DNA of 64,000 nucleotides from Rosa chinensis (GCF_002994745.2 NC_037088.1:1555001-1619000), one strand, 5' to 3'. Counted from the first letter of the stretch, positions 23,440-34,009 are shown. The notes: generated by a model from the letters alone, not told the origin. Numbers and translations are program-made.

Positions 23440-23545
23440 ATCCGCAATCGAGCTGAAATGGCTAAACACGCAATCAAGCTGAAATGGCTAAACACACGAT
23501 CAAGCTGAAATGGCTAAACACGCGATCAAAATGAAATGCCTAAAA
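23440..23545 (+). repeat. 27-bp tandem repeat, 4 units
   Basis: The unit 'atcaagctgaaatggctaaa' followed by 'cacgcg' recurs four times, the last degenerate. Single copies of 'gctgaaatggcta' also occur at about 22,660 and 22,748, which suggests that the array grew from a sequence already present in the element. Confidence 0.85.
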
Positions 23546-24427
23546 CTAAATATCGCTAATGGCATGGTTGCGCTGACATTGCCGAGCGCTATACCTCGAA
23601 AACCCCTAGCTTACCAAGCGTTACACCAAATACATACTAAATATCGCCAACGGCACGGTTACGCTAGTAACTTGACGCTATCCCAGCAAACACCTAATAT
23701 CGTCACAAGCATGGTTACGGCATGCTTTATCCGATAAGATATCGCCATGTTTTAGCTCTCTATTATACAATATAACCATGAGTTACTTCTCCAATGCACG
23801 ATATCGCCATACGTTCTTTATTATAGAATATCGCCATGATTTATCTCTCTTCAACACGCGAAATCGCCACACGTTGTCTCTCCATTATACGATATCGCCA
23901 CGTTTTATCTTCCTCCATTATATGATTGCATGCCATGACATGCGAAACAATAAACAGCTGTGCTAGGCTTAACAACAGCGACATCGCCACGTACATTCCA
24001 GCCACTATCGGCTATATTCATTACAGCCATTATCGGCTTCACGCCAAAATTAGTAGTGCTATCGCCATATGCAAAAGTGGGCTGACATAGCCAAGGCTAT
24101 CCCAGCAAACACCAAGTGTACCAAATACACCTTATAGTGAGCACACCTGATGCCATATGCTCACAGACCCCGGTGCAAACCCTATAACCTAAAGTCTCGG
24201 GGGACTAGTTACCCCAGGGAAGAAGCTCTCGCCAAGTGTCCAACTAGTGCTTGCACCATTTCTACATTAAAAAAAAAAAAAATCACCACCCCAGTCAAGA
24301 CTCCTCTTAGCTAGAGACTTGAGGGACTGGGTGTAGTACCTGTACGGAAGGCATGCGTTGAGTATTCTCGCCTTGCACTTCCAATATTTCTACCATGATA
24401 TAAAGTCCCCACCCAAAAGAACTCTTG

Positions 24428-24445
24428 ACCGGGGACTTGGGGACT
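24428..24445 (+). other. Polypurine tract candidate
   Basis: The G-rich 'ccggggacttggggact' immediately precedes the 3' LTR and is the expected position of the plus-strand primer of an LTR element. Confidence 0.55.
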
Positions 24446-24828
24446 TGTTGGTATATATACTGCCCAGACACAAATATCGGAAGCACAAGGCTCACTAGCC
24501 ACTCAAAACAATACTAATAATGCCCAGACATGATGCCGATATCATACACTTGCAGTATCGGATAGGCCACATCTAGGTCCATATTGGAAACAAAGGGATA
24601 ACAAGCCCTAACCTACACTATAAATACATGCCTCTCAACTAATTCAAGATAAGCCACCATTCTCCACTTACTCCTACCTAGTTTACATTCTTACATGTAA
24701 CTTACTTAAGCATCGGAGATTTGAAGGCTGGCTAGCCCGGTCTTCCCTCTGACCTCTGTTCATGGCTGGCAGATATGGAATCCGGAGATGGAAGCTCTCA
24801 TGACCACCCTATTTCTTACACAGAAATA
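24446..24828 (+). repeat. 3' LTR of the LARD-like element
   Basis: This 383-bp partner of 16,380-16,761 is followed directly by the GAGTA duplication and the resumed host repeat. Confidence 0.9.
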
Positions 24829-25500
24829 GAGTAGATGGAGAAAATGATGATAGAAAAGAGAGTGGAGAAATGATGAAGTAGTGGTGGTGATAATGGAAAA
24901 GATAGAGTAGTATGGATAATATGGCAACGGGATTTTGTTGGGAGGTGGAATGGAGGTTTTGTAGTGGAGATAGAGAGAAAGAAGATGTAATGGGGTGGTA
25001 TGGATGATGTTCCTCTTCCTTGTGAGAAGATGTGCTTAAATAAATGGAGAGAGATGTGTGAAATGGTGATTAGAAGCCAAAGCAAACAGTCATAGCCTTG
25101 TAAGAAGTATGGAGGTGGAGTATGAGAGTGATAATTGATCACAAAATCAAAGGAAAAGAGTATAGGAGTCATGGTGTAGGTTAGAGTAGGTAATGATGAG
25201 AAAAGATGGTGATTACACCCTAAAACATGGAAGATTTTTGGGTGATGATGATAGTGGACTATTGAGTAATATGGAGAGTTGAGATGGTGTGGAAAAAAAG
25301 AAAAATGGATGGAGTTGATTTTGAACAAAAGGTTTGGGATTTGGTTGTGACAGAATGATGAAGAATGGATGTAATGGAATATGTACAATGTTACTCCTCC
25401 TCCTTACTCCCCCATGAATATAGCCGAAAAGTACATGGCACCACCATGAGTGGTGGTGGGCTGCCATTTGTGGTGGTTAGTCGGAATTTGGAATTTAACA
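24829..25500 (-). repeat. Non-coding LTR-type repeat family, right part of copy C
   Basis: It continues copy C after the insertion. GATGGAGAAAATGATGATAG at 24,833 is the reverse complement of the matching stretch of copy B near 9,380. The 190-aa minus-strand frame inside it (24,816-25,388) is His/Ser/Phe/Pro-rich translation of a pyrimidine-rich repeat, not a gene. Confidence 0.75.
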
Positions 25501-25542
25501 TTTTGGTTTACATTTGATCGTCATTCTTTCTAGCTCCAATTC

Positions 25543-28101
25543 TGATAGGCCCACCCCGAATTTCACCCTGAAATCCAAGGTAGCCCTGTGGGGCCCACCT
25601 TAGGAATAACTCTACCAAAAATTTGGCAGAGTCACCCTTAAAATGGACTACCTAAAACCTGTAGAAACGCATTCACACTTCTAATAAGCCATCCTTATTC
25701 TTCTAGAGTCGCCCTGCTCCCCAAATCACAACAACTCCACAATTAACAACTAAAATCTGAAAAATACAACATAATCTAATTACAGAAGCGTAACTCCCAA
25801 ACTTTACAACATTTGTCCCATAAGTTATCAGAGCAATCTAAAGAGAAAAAGAACTCATAATACAAGTAGGTTCAGCGATTACCCTACAATATGAAAATAA
25901 CAGTAGCAGATGTTATGCCCCTAATCCTACTATGTTGAACCAGTTACTTTGCAAAATGGGCAAATGAAACCGAAGGGCCCAGGAGGAAAGTACATAAAAA
26001 CGTTAACGTGAGTGGACAAAAATAAGTAATTGTAAAGAAAAGGGACTTTATGCTTTCCCACATTTATTCCTTTAAAAACTCGATGCATGCAACAATGGTA
26101 AAACATTTATCTTTAAAATCGAGAACCTCGTAAAGACAAGTCAGCCCCGCTGATTAAGGAAAATTGAACTAGCCCCGCTAGTCAAAAATAATATAATAAG
26201 TAGGGAAAAAGGATAGCAATACGAGTGAGCCTCCCAGGATCGGGTGATAGCCTCTCAGGCTAAAGTACTCCCATACTACCGTATATACCCTTACGCTACT
26301 ATGTGTGGCGATTAGGATACTGGGCTTCAGTATTACTATCACAAAGGCAGTAACCAGCACCACAAAGACGGACAGGCTTCCGTGATCCCATCACGTGGCC
26401 ACAAAGGCGAACTCAATGCTAGCATGACAAATAATCACCCAAAGTATGGAATAAGAAAAATATTCGCAAACCAGTAAATCCATAAAGCTTCTCCAAATTC
26501 TCACAGTAAACCAAATATATCATCGACGTGTCTCACACACCAAAAGTATCTTCTCAAAACCAACAACAAATAAGCGAGAAATAATAGATGAGTATAATTC
26601 CCTCAAAAATCCCATTTTCGAACACCTTTCAGAAAACTCAAAATTGGCGAATGAAAATATAATATGCAATTCCGAAAATCACCTCGGAAAATAATTCGTC
26701 AAAAAAAATCAACATAAATCATAAATTCAAATCTGAGCATAACAAATTCATATCCGAAAGTCATGATGGAAGACCAATCAATAAATCAAAATAAATCTGA
26801 AACCAATTCATTTCAGAAATCAATTTATAATCTGAGATCAAAATATATGCTCGATAATTGAAACGATAATTGAGTAAATCAATAATTCAGAAAATACTTT
26901 GCATAAATCATTAAAATCAAAGGTCCACTCACAGTATACGGCTAACGTGGTACCCAAGCGTAAGGATCCTCGTTAAGCGATGGGTCAGTACATCATCCTG
27001 TACACAATTATATTCCGTAAACAACAATTCGACAAATAAATATGATTCTAAAACGAAACTCGAAACCCCTCGTAAATCAATATCTCCATTTCTTTCCGGA
27101 TTCATGCCAAACTCCACCACTAATATCAATCCGTCGATTAAAGTATTCCATAGCGGAAACAAGGGAAATCCGAAGGTTGGATTCCCATAAATCGACCTCC
27201 GAAACTCCAAACTTCGGAAATTCATAATCGATGTTAAACTTCTCCAAAATTCACCAAAATCACACTGTCAACCTCTACAACAAATATAGGATTTAACTAG
27301 TTAAAAATCGAAGCCAGAAACCTGCTTTACGCACCACCCACAGTGGCGGCACATGGGCCCCACGCGCCGCCGGCCACCAAATTTTGGCAGCAACACCTAC
27401 TCAACAAGCCTAACAACTTTCTCAACTGTGACAAAGTCAAAAAATACCTCAAAGTGGTCGAACAATTAAGCAGCCTGATTGTACAGTGATATTTTCCAAT
27501 TATGCTTTCTTCCTCCATGCTTCAAATCGCTGCAAGAGGTTTGGAGAGCTTGAAGTTCGGTTCAAGGCGCTTCTAAAGAACCTGGTTTGGTCGCCTGTGG
27601 TGGCCGAAATCGAGAGAAACTGGCGTTGACCACTTCTGCTACAATAACCGTAAGCTTCTTAATGTTGGTTCTTCATTTTCCAGCCATGATGCCGTGAAAT
27701 ACCATCGTGGGTGTGGCCTGGAGGTGGAGACGATTTGATCAGTGTCGGTTGGGTGTCGTTTGTTGGCCGGAGTGGAGAGATAGCTGAAGTTGCAGAGGAG
27801 AGAGAGAGAGAGAGAGTTACCCGGCCACAGTAAAAAAAAATTGAATTTATCCAACTTACCATCTACAATAGCTTTTGTATTTTGCTTATAACTTTCGCAT
27901 ACGAATTCCGATTTTCACGTGCCACATATGCACGAACTCGGTTTAACGTCCTCTACGACTTCTATGAAAAAAAATTTCTCAAATTTTGACCCGAACATTT
28001 AGGGCCACTAAAAGTATTGAAACAGTGTACAAAGTGAAAGTAATTGTCGTTTACCATCCAAATGACTAGTAAACCGGTAAATTTAGGTTCGGGACGTAAC
28101 A
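25543..28101 (+). mobile_element. Solo LTR of a large-LTR family, 2.6 kb
   Basis: It begins TGATAGGCCCACCCCG and ends GGTTCGGGACGTAACA. A perfect duplication, AATTC (25,538-25,542 and 28,102-28,106), flanks it. No coding domain is present. It shares the 'cttataactttcgcatacga' block (27,887) with the solo LTR at 17,959-20,883. A (GA)n tract lies at 27,798-27,817. The short frames inside show no recognisable domain. Confidence 0.8.
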
Positions 28102-28150
28102 AATTCTCCACTTCAAAACCCAAAATTGATGTTTTCTTCCCTTTTGCAAC

Positions 28151-28714
28151 TAGACCTGTAAATGGACCAGATTTGAATCGGATCGACCTGAATCCAAATC
28201 CGTTTACTTAAAAAAAATTCAATCCAAACCCGCTCCGTTTACTTAAAAAAATTCAATGGCGGATCATTGATAGTTCGATCCAAATCCATATCCGCCGGAT
28301 TAACGGATACCCGATCCACTAATTTGACCCATTTATAATTTCAAAAATTTTAAAATTTTAAATAGTAATATTAAATTTATAATTTTATATTATGATACCT
28401 CATAAAATATTAAAACAACATGAACAGTATCACCAAAAGTAGAGTTACATTATCAAAATTCTTACTGCTTCTTAGAGTCTTGGGTGATGGACTGTCCCTA
28501 TATTTTATATATTTTTTAAATAACAATATTTTATTATTACTAACACAGGCCGAATCATTAACAGATCGGATCAACCTAAATCCGTATTTGATCCGTTAAA
28601 TAAACGGGTTAACGGATTCAGATTATTAACGGATCAAAATTTCACTCCAAACCCGTCCAATAGCCACGGATCTGGAGCGGGTCCGGATCAAAATCCGGTC
28701 TATTTACAGGTCTA
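28151..28714. mobile_element. Non-autonomous hAT-type element, 564 bp
   Basis: The terminal repeats are TAGACCTGTAAATGGACC at the left and its near-perfect inverse (CCGGTCTATTTACAGGTCTA, allowing one change) at the right. The flanking 8-mers TTTGCAAC and CTTGAAAC match at six of eight positions. The subterminal regions repeat 'aacggatc' and 'atccgtt'. There is no coding capacity. Confidence 0.7.
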
Positions 28715-28801
28715 CTTGAAACATTCTTAGATAAATAAGAAAATGATTTAGTGAAAGCTAAAATAAACTCAAAAACAAGTTAAGATCAATATTTAGGGGA
28801 A

Positions 28802-28804
<3 letters not shown>

Positions 28805-28851
<47 letters not shown>
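28805..28851. repeat. (TA)n microsatellite
   Basis: An AT dinucleotide tract of about 23 units borders the inverted-repeat unit that follows. Confidence 0.95.
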
Positions 28852-28852
<1 letters not shown>

Positions 28853-28855
<3 letters not shown>

Positions 28856-29090
28856 TCCTATCTAGAGCTGAGGTCCGCTTTGAAATTAAAGTGTGAACTT
28901 GGAGTTTTTTGTCGCTTTTCGGTCGCACATCCACATCTCAACTGTTCAATTTTTAGGTACTAGTGTTTAGATCATCTTTGCAAATTTTCAGGCAAATTGA
29001 TGATTGTTAAAGCAATGATTACTGCCTTAAAGCTAGTACGGTTCAGGTTGACAGATTCAGTCCGTCGATTGGTTTAAGCGAGTTATATAT
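28853..29090 (+). repeat. Single unit of the TA-microsatellite-associated repeat (palindrome 1 family)
   Basis: The order 'gatcctatctagagc', 'tccgctttgaaatta', 'ttttcggtcgcacatccaca', 'aggtactagtgt', 'gctagtacggttcaggttga' is the same as in the arm at 4,510-4,700. It is bounded by TA tracts on both sides (28,805-28,851 and 29,083-29,097), so its boundaries parallel the copies at 3,955-4,870. Confidence 0.8.
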
Positions 29091-29109
29091 ATATATAGAC
29101 ACACACACA

Positions 29110-29461
29110 CACACAAGATTCTTCTCAAGTAAGGATATCCTTACCTAAGCTTAAGGAACGGATTTTCAGTTTTTAACCACTTTTCGATCACATATTCACA
29201 TCTTAACCGTTCAGTTTTTATGTCCTAATGTATAGATCACTTCTGCAAATTTTCATCCAAATTGTTGATCATTAAGGCATCCAAAACTGAAATTTACACG
29301 AACCGAATCTGTCGAATCAAAACCGTTTGTGTTCATTGTTGTAAATTGCGGTTTTAAGTGCCTTAACGATCATCAATTTGGCTGAAATTTTACAGAGATG
29401 ATTTATACATTATGACCTAAAAACTGAATGGTTAAGAAGTCCGTACCTAAGCTTAGGTAAG
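29110..29461. repeat. Diverged inverted-repeat element related to the palindrome 1 family
   Basis: The outer stems are GTAAGGATATCCTTACC...AAGCTTAAGG at the left and CCTAAGCTTAGGTAAGGA at the right. The arms share 'aaccgttcagttttta' and 'ttaacgatcatcaatttggc' with the other family. It touches the AT-cored MITE at 29,462. Confidence 0.65.
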
Positions 29462-29801
29462 GACTACTTCACCCGATTATGAAGAAATCGAGTCGGGTTG
29501 CCAGCCGATTAGCGCTGTTAGATCATAATATATATACATTATGATCTAACAGTGCTGATCGGCTGTTAGATATCTAATATATATAATATATATTATATAT
29601 ATATAATATGATCTAACATTATATATTATATATAATGTTATATATATGTTATATAATAATGTTATAATATGATCTAACATTATATATATATATATATATA
29701 TATTATCTATATATATAATATATATAATAATATATATATATTATTATATATATATAATAATATATATATATTATATATATATAATATATAATATATATTA
29801 T

Positions 29802-29833
<32 letters not shown>

Positions 29834-29899
29834 TATGATCTAACAGCGCTGATCGGCTGGCAACCCGACTCGATTTCTTCATAATCGGGTGAAGTAGTC
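29462..29899. repeat. AT-cored MITE with 75-bp inverted arms
   Basis: The left arm (29,462-29,536), starting GACTACTTCACCCGATTATG, is repeated in reverse complement at 29,825-29,899 with about one substitution. The core (29,537-29,824) is nearly pure TA/TTA with a partial internal copy of the arm end at 29,540-29,575. No gene is present; the Tyr/Ile-repeat frame at 29,703-29,924 is a translation of the TA core. Confidence 0.85.
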
Positions 29900-30398
29900 G
29901 GTCAGCATGTAGGCGGGAATTCAACGGGATTAGGCGGTCCTTGGCTGGCCTGGGCGTTCCTAGTCGGGTTTGGGCGGGGATAGGCGCTTGTCTTCTCTCT
30001 CATCTGAGTCGTCTTCTCTCTCTGTCTCTGCCTCTCTGGGTCGCGACCTGACCCTCTCTTCTTAGCAACCTCTATCTCTTTGTCAGCCCTCTCTCTCCTC
30101 TTAAGTTTTCAGACCAGTTATGAAGCACAAAGTCTTCAAGATCTGTGCTCTGTAATAATGGCTAGAAAGAGAAAAACTAGGCAGGTGATGAAGAAGATGA
30201 ATAATGCGGCTACCTTAGTTTTTAGAAAAATTATCTTCAATGACGCGGTCATCAAGAGTCATAGCTGCAATGACAGCTTTTACTTACTTGGTATAAAAAA
30301 TAGAGTCCCACTCTCTCTCATTCTATCTTGTAACTTCGTAACTATTTGTTTTTGTCTTTCACTGAGCAAAGGAGAGTGGTTCTCTCCTTTTATTTTTT

Positions 30399-31440
30399 GG
30401 GGAAAATGATCATTTACCCAATTTTGAGGTTAATTAACCCCATTTACCCAAACACGCTAAGAGATTGCCCACTTACCCAATATTATATATATATATATAT
30501 ATATATATTTTGCCCCAATACCCAATTAAGTATTTTTTATTACTTTTATTTATTTTTAGGACAGTTTTGCCCTCTCCTTCTTTGTCACTTAGAGAGAGAA
30601 GTCATCGGAGACCTTGCCAGACTCCGGTGACCAGTGGCCGGCGCTGACTCCAGTGACCAGACTTCTGCGATTGGTGACGGAATTCGGCGACCGGTCCCCG
30701 GAATCCTGAATCCGGCTACCAGACTGGTGATAGGATTCCGACGTCTAATTTTATTGCCCCCTAATAATATCCAGTAATCATATTATTGCCCCTCAATAAT
30801 CATATTATTGCCCTTCAGTGATTTGCATAACCTCCCAAAACCAAAATAAATACACTACAAGCACAATTGATCAATATGTTCAATTCTACATGTTCACTTT
30901 TTATTTTATTTTTTTCCTTCCCCATTATTGGAGCTCACAGTTTACCAAAAAAAAAAAATGGGGCCACCCAGAAAATGCTCTGGGCACCCACTTGAGTGTG
31001 AGACCGGTTCGTTTTTTCACCGGTGCTTCCTCGACGGCGGTTTGGAGGTTGTGACCGGTCATGACTGGAGTCTCTGTTTTAGCTTCTCGAAGACGACGAT
31101 AAGGCCGCTACTCTCAGCCGTCTTGCCCCTCCGAAACGAACACGATCTCGGACCCAACCCGGACTCAAATTCAAACTCCGGCTGCCTCTCCAGCATTACT
31201 CCCATTCCTCACTGATTCTGATCCCGTTCCGGCCACTCAGGACCTCAACTTCGCCATGGTCTCTAGTCTCTGAGGAGACGGCCACTGAGCCAGCACGCTG
31301 CCAATCAGAGATTGGGGCCAACGGCGACAGCCACGTGTTCGGGTTCGTCATGTTGATTCAGGCCATGTCCACCGGCGAGACTGCTTCTGACAGAGCAATT
31401 CGATTTCACCATGAATGAGATGAGAGAGAGTCGTGTTGTG

Positions 31441-31539
<99 letters not shown>

Positions 31540-31674
31540 TGAGGAGAGTATTTGTTAATTAAAATGATGGCAATACTGTCAATAGATGTTAGATTGAGTA
31601 AATATGAGTAAAAAACTCTCAGTGAAGTGAGTGAGCAATTTTTAGGCTCAAATTGGGTAAGTGGTCACGGCCCC
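30399..31674. mobile_element. Long-TIR (MULE-type) element nested in hAT-type element 2
   Basis: The terminal repeats are GGGGAAAATGATCATTTACC at the left and the inverse of GGGGCCGTGACCACTTACCC at the right. They are flanked by TATTTTTT (30,391-30,398 and 31,675-31,682), which is 8 bp; a ninth base cannot be resolved in the T-rich flank. The interior holds a TA tract, GC-rich gene-like sequence (30,960-31,400) and a long (GA)n tract. The interior GC content and exon-like feel suggest captured host sequence, but no product is recognisable. Confidence 0.7.
31444..31538. repeat. (GA)n microsatellite
   Basis: This is one of the longest pure dinucleotide runs in the window, about 47 GA units, inside the nested MULE-type element. 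Confidence 0.97.
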
Positions 31675-31929
31675 TATTTTTTATTTTATCATTCACTGGA
31701 CAAAAGGGCGTGGGACACCTTTTGTTGTATAGCCACTTCAATTGATCAACAAAGAGACAAATCAATTGGATTAGTCTCCGTTTATAATTGTCATTTAATT
31801 ATAAAAAAAATATATATCTTATTTCTAAATCACTTAAGCTATATAAGTTTTAAAAAATTAATAAAAAATAAAAACCACCTAGGCCCCGGGTTACCGCCCG
31901 ACTAGAGCCTAGTGTTTTTTAGAATTTTG

Positions 31930-32700
31930 CTAACAGTAAAACCATACAATTTCCAATAGATTTAAGTCACAAACATTTGAAAAATTCATATAACTATCAT
32001 TTATTATACTGTGAAAATTAAGTTCTCTTGTATATAAAGATACTAAGCTATTTTGATCATATTCTTACCCTTCTTGATAGAATTTCTAACTACGCCATTA
32101 GGTATGGCAATGATGGCCTGTCTAAAGACTTTTCACTACCAGAGCATCAAGCTTGGAATATGCCCTTTGGGCTCTGGGTGTTTGGACCTTGTCTGTGGGC
32201 TAGCCTATGTTGTCTTTTGGGCCATGGACAGCCAATTTAGTTTAGGTGTTTTATTTATAACAATTCCTTACTTGTGTAAGAACCTATGCTTGTTAGTTTT
32301 TAGTGAGCGTTAATGAGTTTTTTTTATTACTTTGCCTATTTACTATGTCGTAGTGTTGACATAATTTTATAGGCTTGCTTTCATTAAGTAAGCATGACAC
32401 GTCTAATGAATGGACTCATCCTTTGTATTACTGTGCTATCACCACAACTTCTTGTATGTCTGTAAATATTAGCAGAAAGATATGTAATAATCATTCTGAC
32501 AGCCTTACCTTTTACCAATGCAAATCTATGAGATGATTTATTCAAAAAAAAAAAAATTAAATTAGACTGTAATTTTTTTTTTCTTTTTCTTTTTGGTATT
32601 AGACTACAATTAAATTAAATATAAAAGAAGCAAGAAATGTTTTTTGGTTTATGGGGGCTAATGTATTTGTCCAGCAAATTAGGGTAGGGAGGAGGAGCCA
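31930..32700 (+). other. Intergenic; possible retroposed fragment ending in poly-A at 32,543-32,555
   Basis: The sequence 32,030-32,555 reads like a transcript 3' end, ending 'gatttattcaaaaaaaaaaaa'. Small frames (32,028-32,313) have no recognisable domain. It could be a LINE 3' tail or a processed 3' UTR. No other gene was seen before the Clot-type gene. Confidence 0.4.
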
Positions 32701-32736
32701 CATAAATTTACCAACCTATCCTCCATATCATTTGCC

Positions 32737-32744
32737 TATAAAAA
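32737..32744 (+). promoter_or_regulatory. TATA box of the Clot-type gene
   Basis: TATAAAAA lies 91 bp before the ATG at 32,828, a normal distance for a plant promoter with a short leader. Confidence 0.7.
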
Positions 32745-32756
32745 CCAGAAACACCA

Positions 32757-32783
32757 ATCATCATCATCATCATCATCATCATA
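32757..32783 (+). repeat. (ATC)n microsatellite in the 5' leader
   Basis: About nine ATC/CAT units lie between the TATA box and the start codon of the Clot-type gene, so they should be transcribed. Confidence 0.9.
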
Positions 32784-32827
32784 TCTTCTTGTTTGGGTAA
32801 TTGGGTTTTGATTAAAAAGTGAAGAGA

Positions 32828-33906
32828 ATGCCTCTGACGGTGTTGGACGCGAATATCTCCAGCTTCGACAGCGTGTTTGAGAAATTCAGAGCAGAAGCAC
32901 CAAAGAATAAGGCCAATCTCATCCTCTTCTTGGCTGACAAAGACCCTGCCACTTCTCTCAGTTGGTGTCCAGGTATCTATCTATCTATCTACTCAATTTC
33001 CCTCTGGGTATTCTTCAATTCTTTGGTCCTGTTCACTCCCCAATTTTCCTACTTTATAGTCTCACTTTCGATTCTTGCCAAATTGGTGTTACTTGCTGTC
33101 TCCTTGCTAAGGTTGCGCGTGTTCAGATCATTGAAAAGTAATCAACTTTCTGACAAAACTGATCCGTTAGGCTTACTAGAATCAATTGGAAAGTGTCATG
33201 TTGTGGTCCTGTTTATCTTCTTTCTCACTGTGGATGCTAAATGCACATCAGAATCGTGCTTTGGGAGTATCGTCTGTTTTGAGGGAGCCTGAATCTGTAG
33301 ATAGGTTATGTTTATAAATGAAGTGTTTGGAATAGGATAGTTCAAATAAGAAACTAAGCTACTCTATGAATGTGAAAATGGATTCTTGGCATTGACCTGT
33401 AGTAGTCTTCACACTGGTTGGTGAGATGAGAAAAATTGGATTATGATCTTATGACTTCTGCTTATGGCTCCAAAAAGCCTTGACTTGATAAAAAAAAGCA
33501 GGTGTTTTCAGCTTTACCAAACACCTACTTGTCCAATGAATAACTATTAGTTGGGCATGTGACTATGTTATTTATTAATATGAGCTAGTATACTTGGGAG
33601 GAGGATCCTCTGATTCATTTTAAGTCGCTGATTTTCACTTTTTCTGTGTCAGATTGTGTGAGAGCTGAACCTGTAATCTACAAAAAGCTGGAAGCTGCAC
33701 CCGGTGATGTCGCACTTCTGAGAGCATATGTTGGAGATAGACCAACATGGAGGACTCCTCAACACCCATGGAGAGTGGACTCAAGGTTTAAGATTACTGG
33801 AGTTCCAACACTCGTCCGCTGGGAAAATGATGCTGTCAAGGGTCGCCTTGAAGACTATGAAGCGCATGTTGAAAAGAAGATCGACACACTTGTTTCCGGA
33901 AATTAA
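32828..33906 (+). CDS. Thioredoxin-like protein of the Clot (TXNDC17) type, 132 aa
   Basis: Two exons: 32,828-32,972 and 33,653-33,906, joined by a 680-bp GT-AG intron that splits the Asp codon of the active site. The product starts MPLTVLDANISSFDSVFEKF and carries the Clot-type redox motif Trp-Cys-Pro-Asp-Cys at residues 46-50, followed by Val-Arg-Ala-Glu-Pro-Val. The thioredoxin cis-Pro context (GVPTLVRW) lies near residue 105. The length fits the usual 120-135 aa for plant Clot proteins. Family members are small cytosolic disulfide reductases related to human TRP14; the cellular substrate in plants is not settled. I chose the ATG at 32,828 because it has a normal TATA-to-ATG distance and gives the family N-terminus. 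The intronic continuation of exon 1 (to 33,292) is not coding. Confidence 0.93.
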
Positions 33907-34001
33907 GTTTTTATAATTCCAGCAGAAGGATGTTTGAATTTCCATATGTTATGTGACTTGTTAGACTTCATGTCAAAGTTTAGCACCAATGGAATTTGGG
34001 A

Positions 34002-34007
34002 AATAAA
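34002..34007 (+). terminator. Polyadenylation signal of the Clot-type gene
   Basis: AATAAA lies 96 bases after the stop codon, a canonical near-upstream element. Confidence 0.55.
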
Positions 34008-34009
34008 GG

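Larger units (their letters stand above)
16380..24828 (+). mobile_element. Non-autonomous LTR retrotransposon (LARD-like), 8.4 kb
   Basis: The LTRs at 16,380-16,761 and 24,446-24,828 are near-identical, and a perfect 5-bp duplication, GAGTA (16,375-16,379 and 24,829-24,833), flanks the element. A primer-binding site of the Ty3/gypsy style (TTTGGCGCTAGAAGGAGG) follows the 5' LTR, and a purine tract precedes the 3' LTR. No gag, protease, reverse transcriptase or integrase motif could be found in 7.7 kb of interior. The interior instead holds a solo LTR (17,959-20,883) and several tandem arrays. Mobilisation would need proteins in trans. The lineage call (Ty3/gypsy, perhaps Tat-like) is inferred from the primer-binding site only. 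Confidence 0.88.
29900..31929. mobile_element. hAT-type element 2 (left end missing), carrying a nested element
   Basis: The right end, the reverse complement of CAAAATTCTAAAAAACACTAGG followed by 'ctctagtcgggcgg', matches the right end of hAT-type element 1 (13,030-13,074). The left side starts in TAGGCGGG-type subterminal repeats at about 29,910 without its terminus, next to the AT-cored MITE. The right flank 8-mer is CTAACAGT. A gene-like frame at 30,158-30,300 (MARKRKTRQVMKK...) occupies the interior. Excluding the nested element at 30,399-31,674, its length is about 750 bp. Confidence 0.65.

Noticed and set aside
24816..25388. 190-codon minus-strand frame
   Set aside because: It is pyrimidine-rich repeat sequence (His, Pro, Ser, Phe), has no domain, and is broken in copies A and B of the same repeat.
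29703..29924. Tyr/Ile-repeat minus-strand frame
   Set aside because: It is a translation of the TA core of the MITE.
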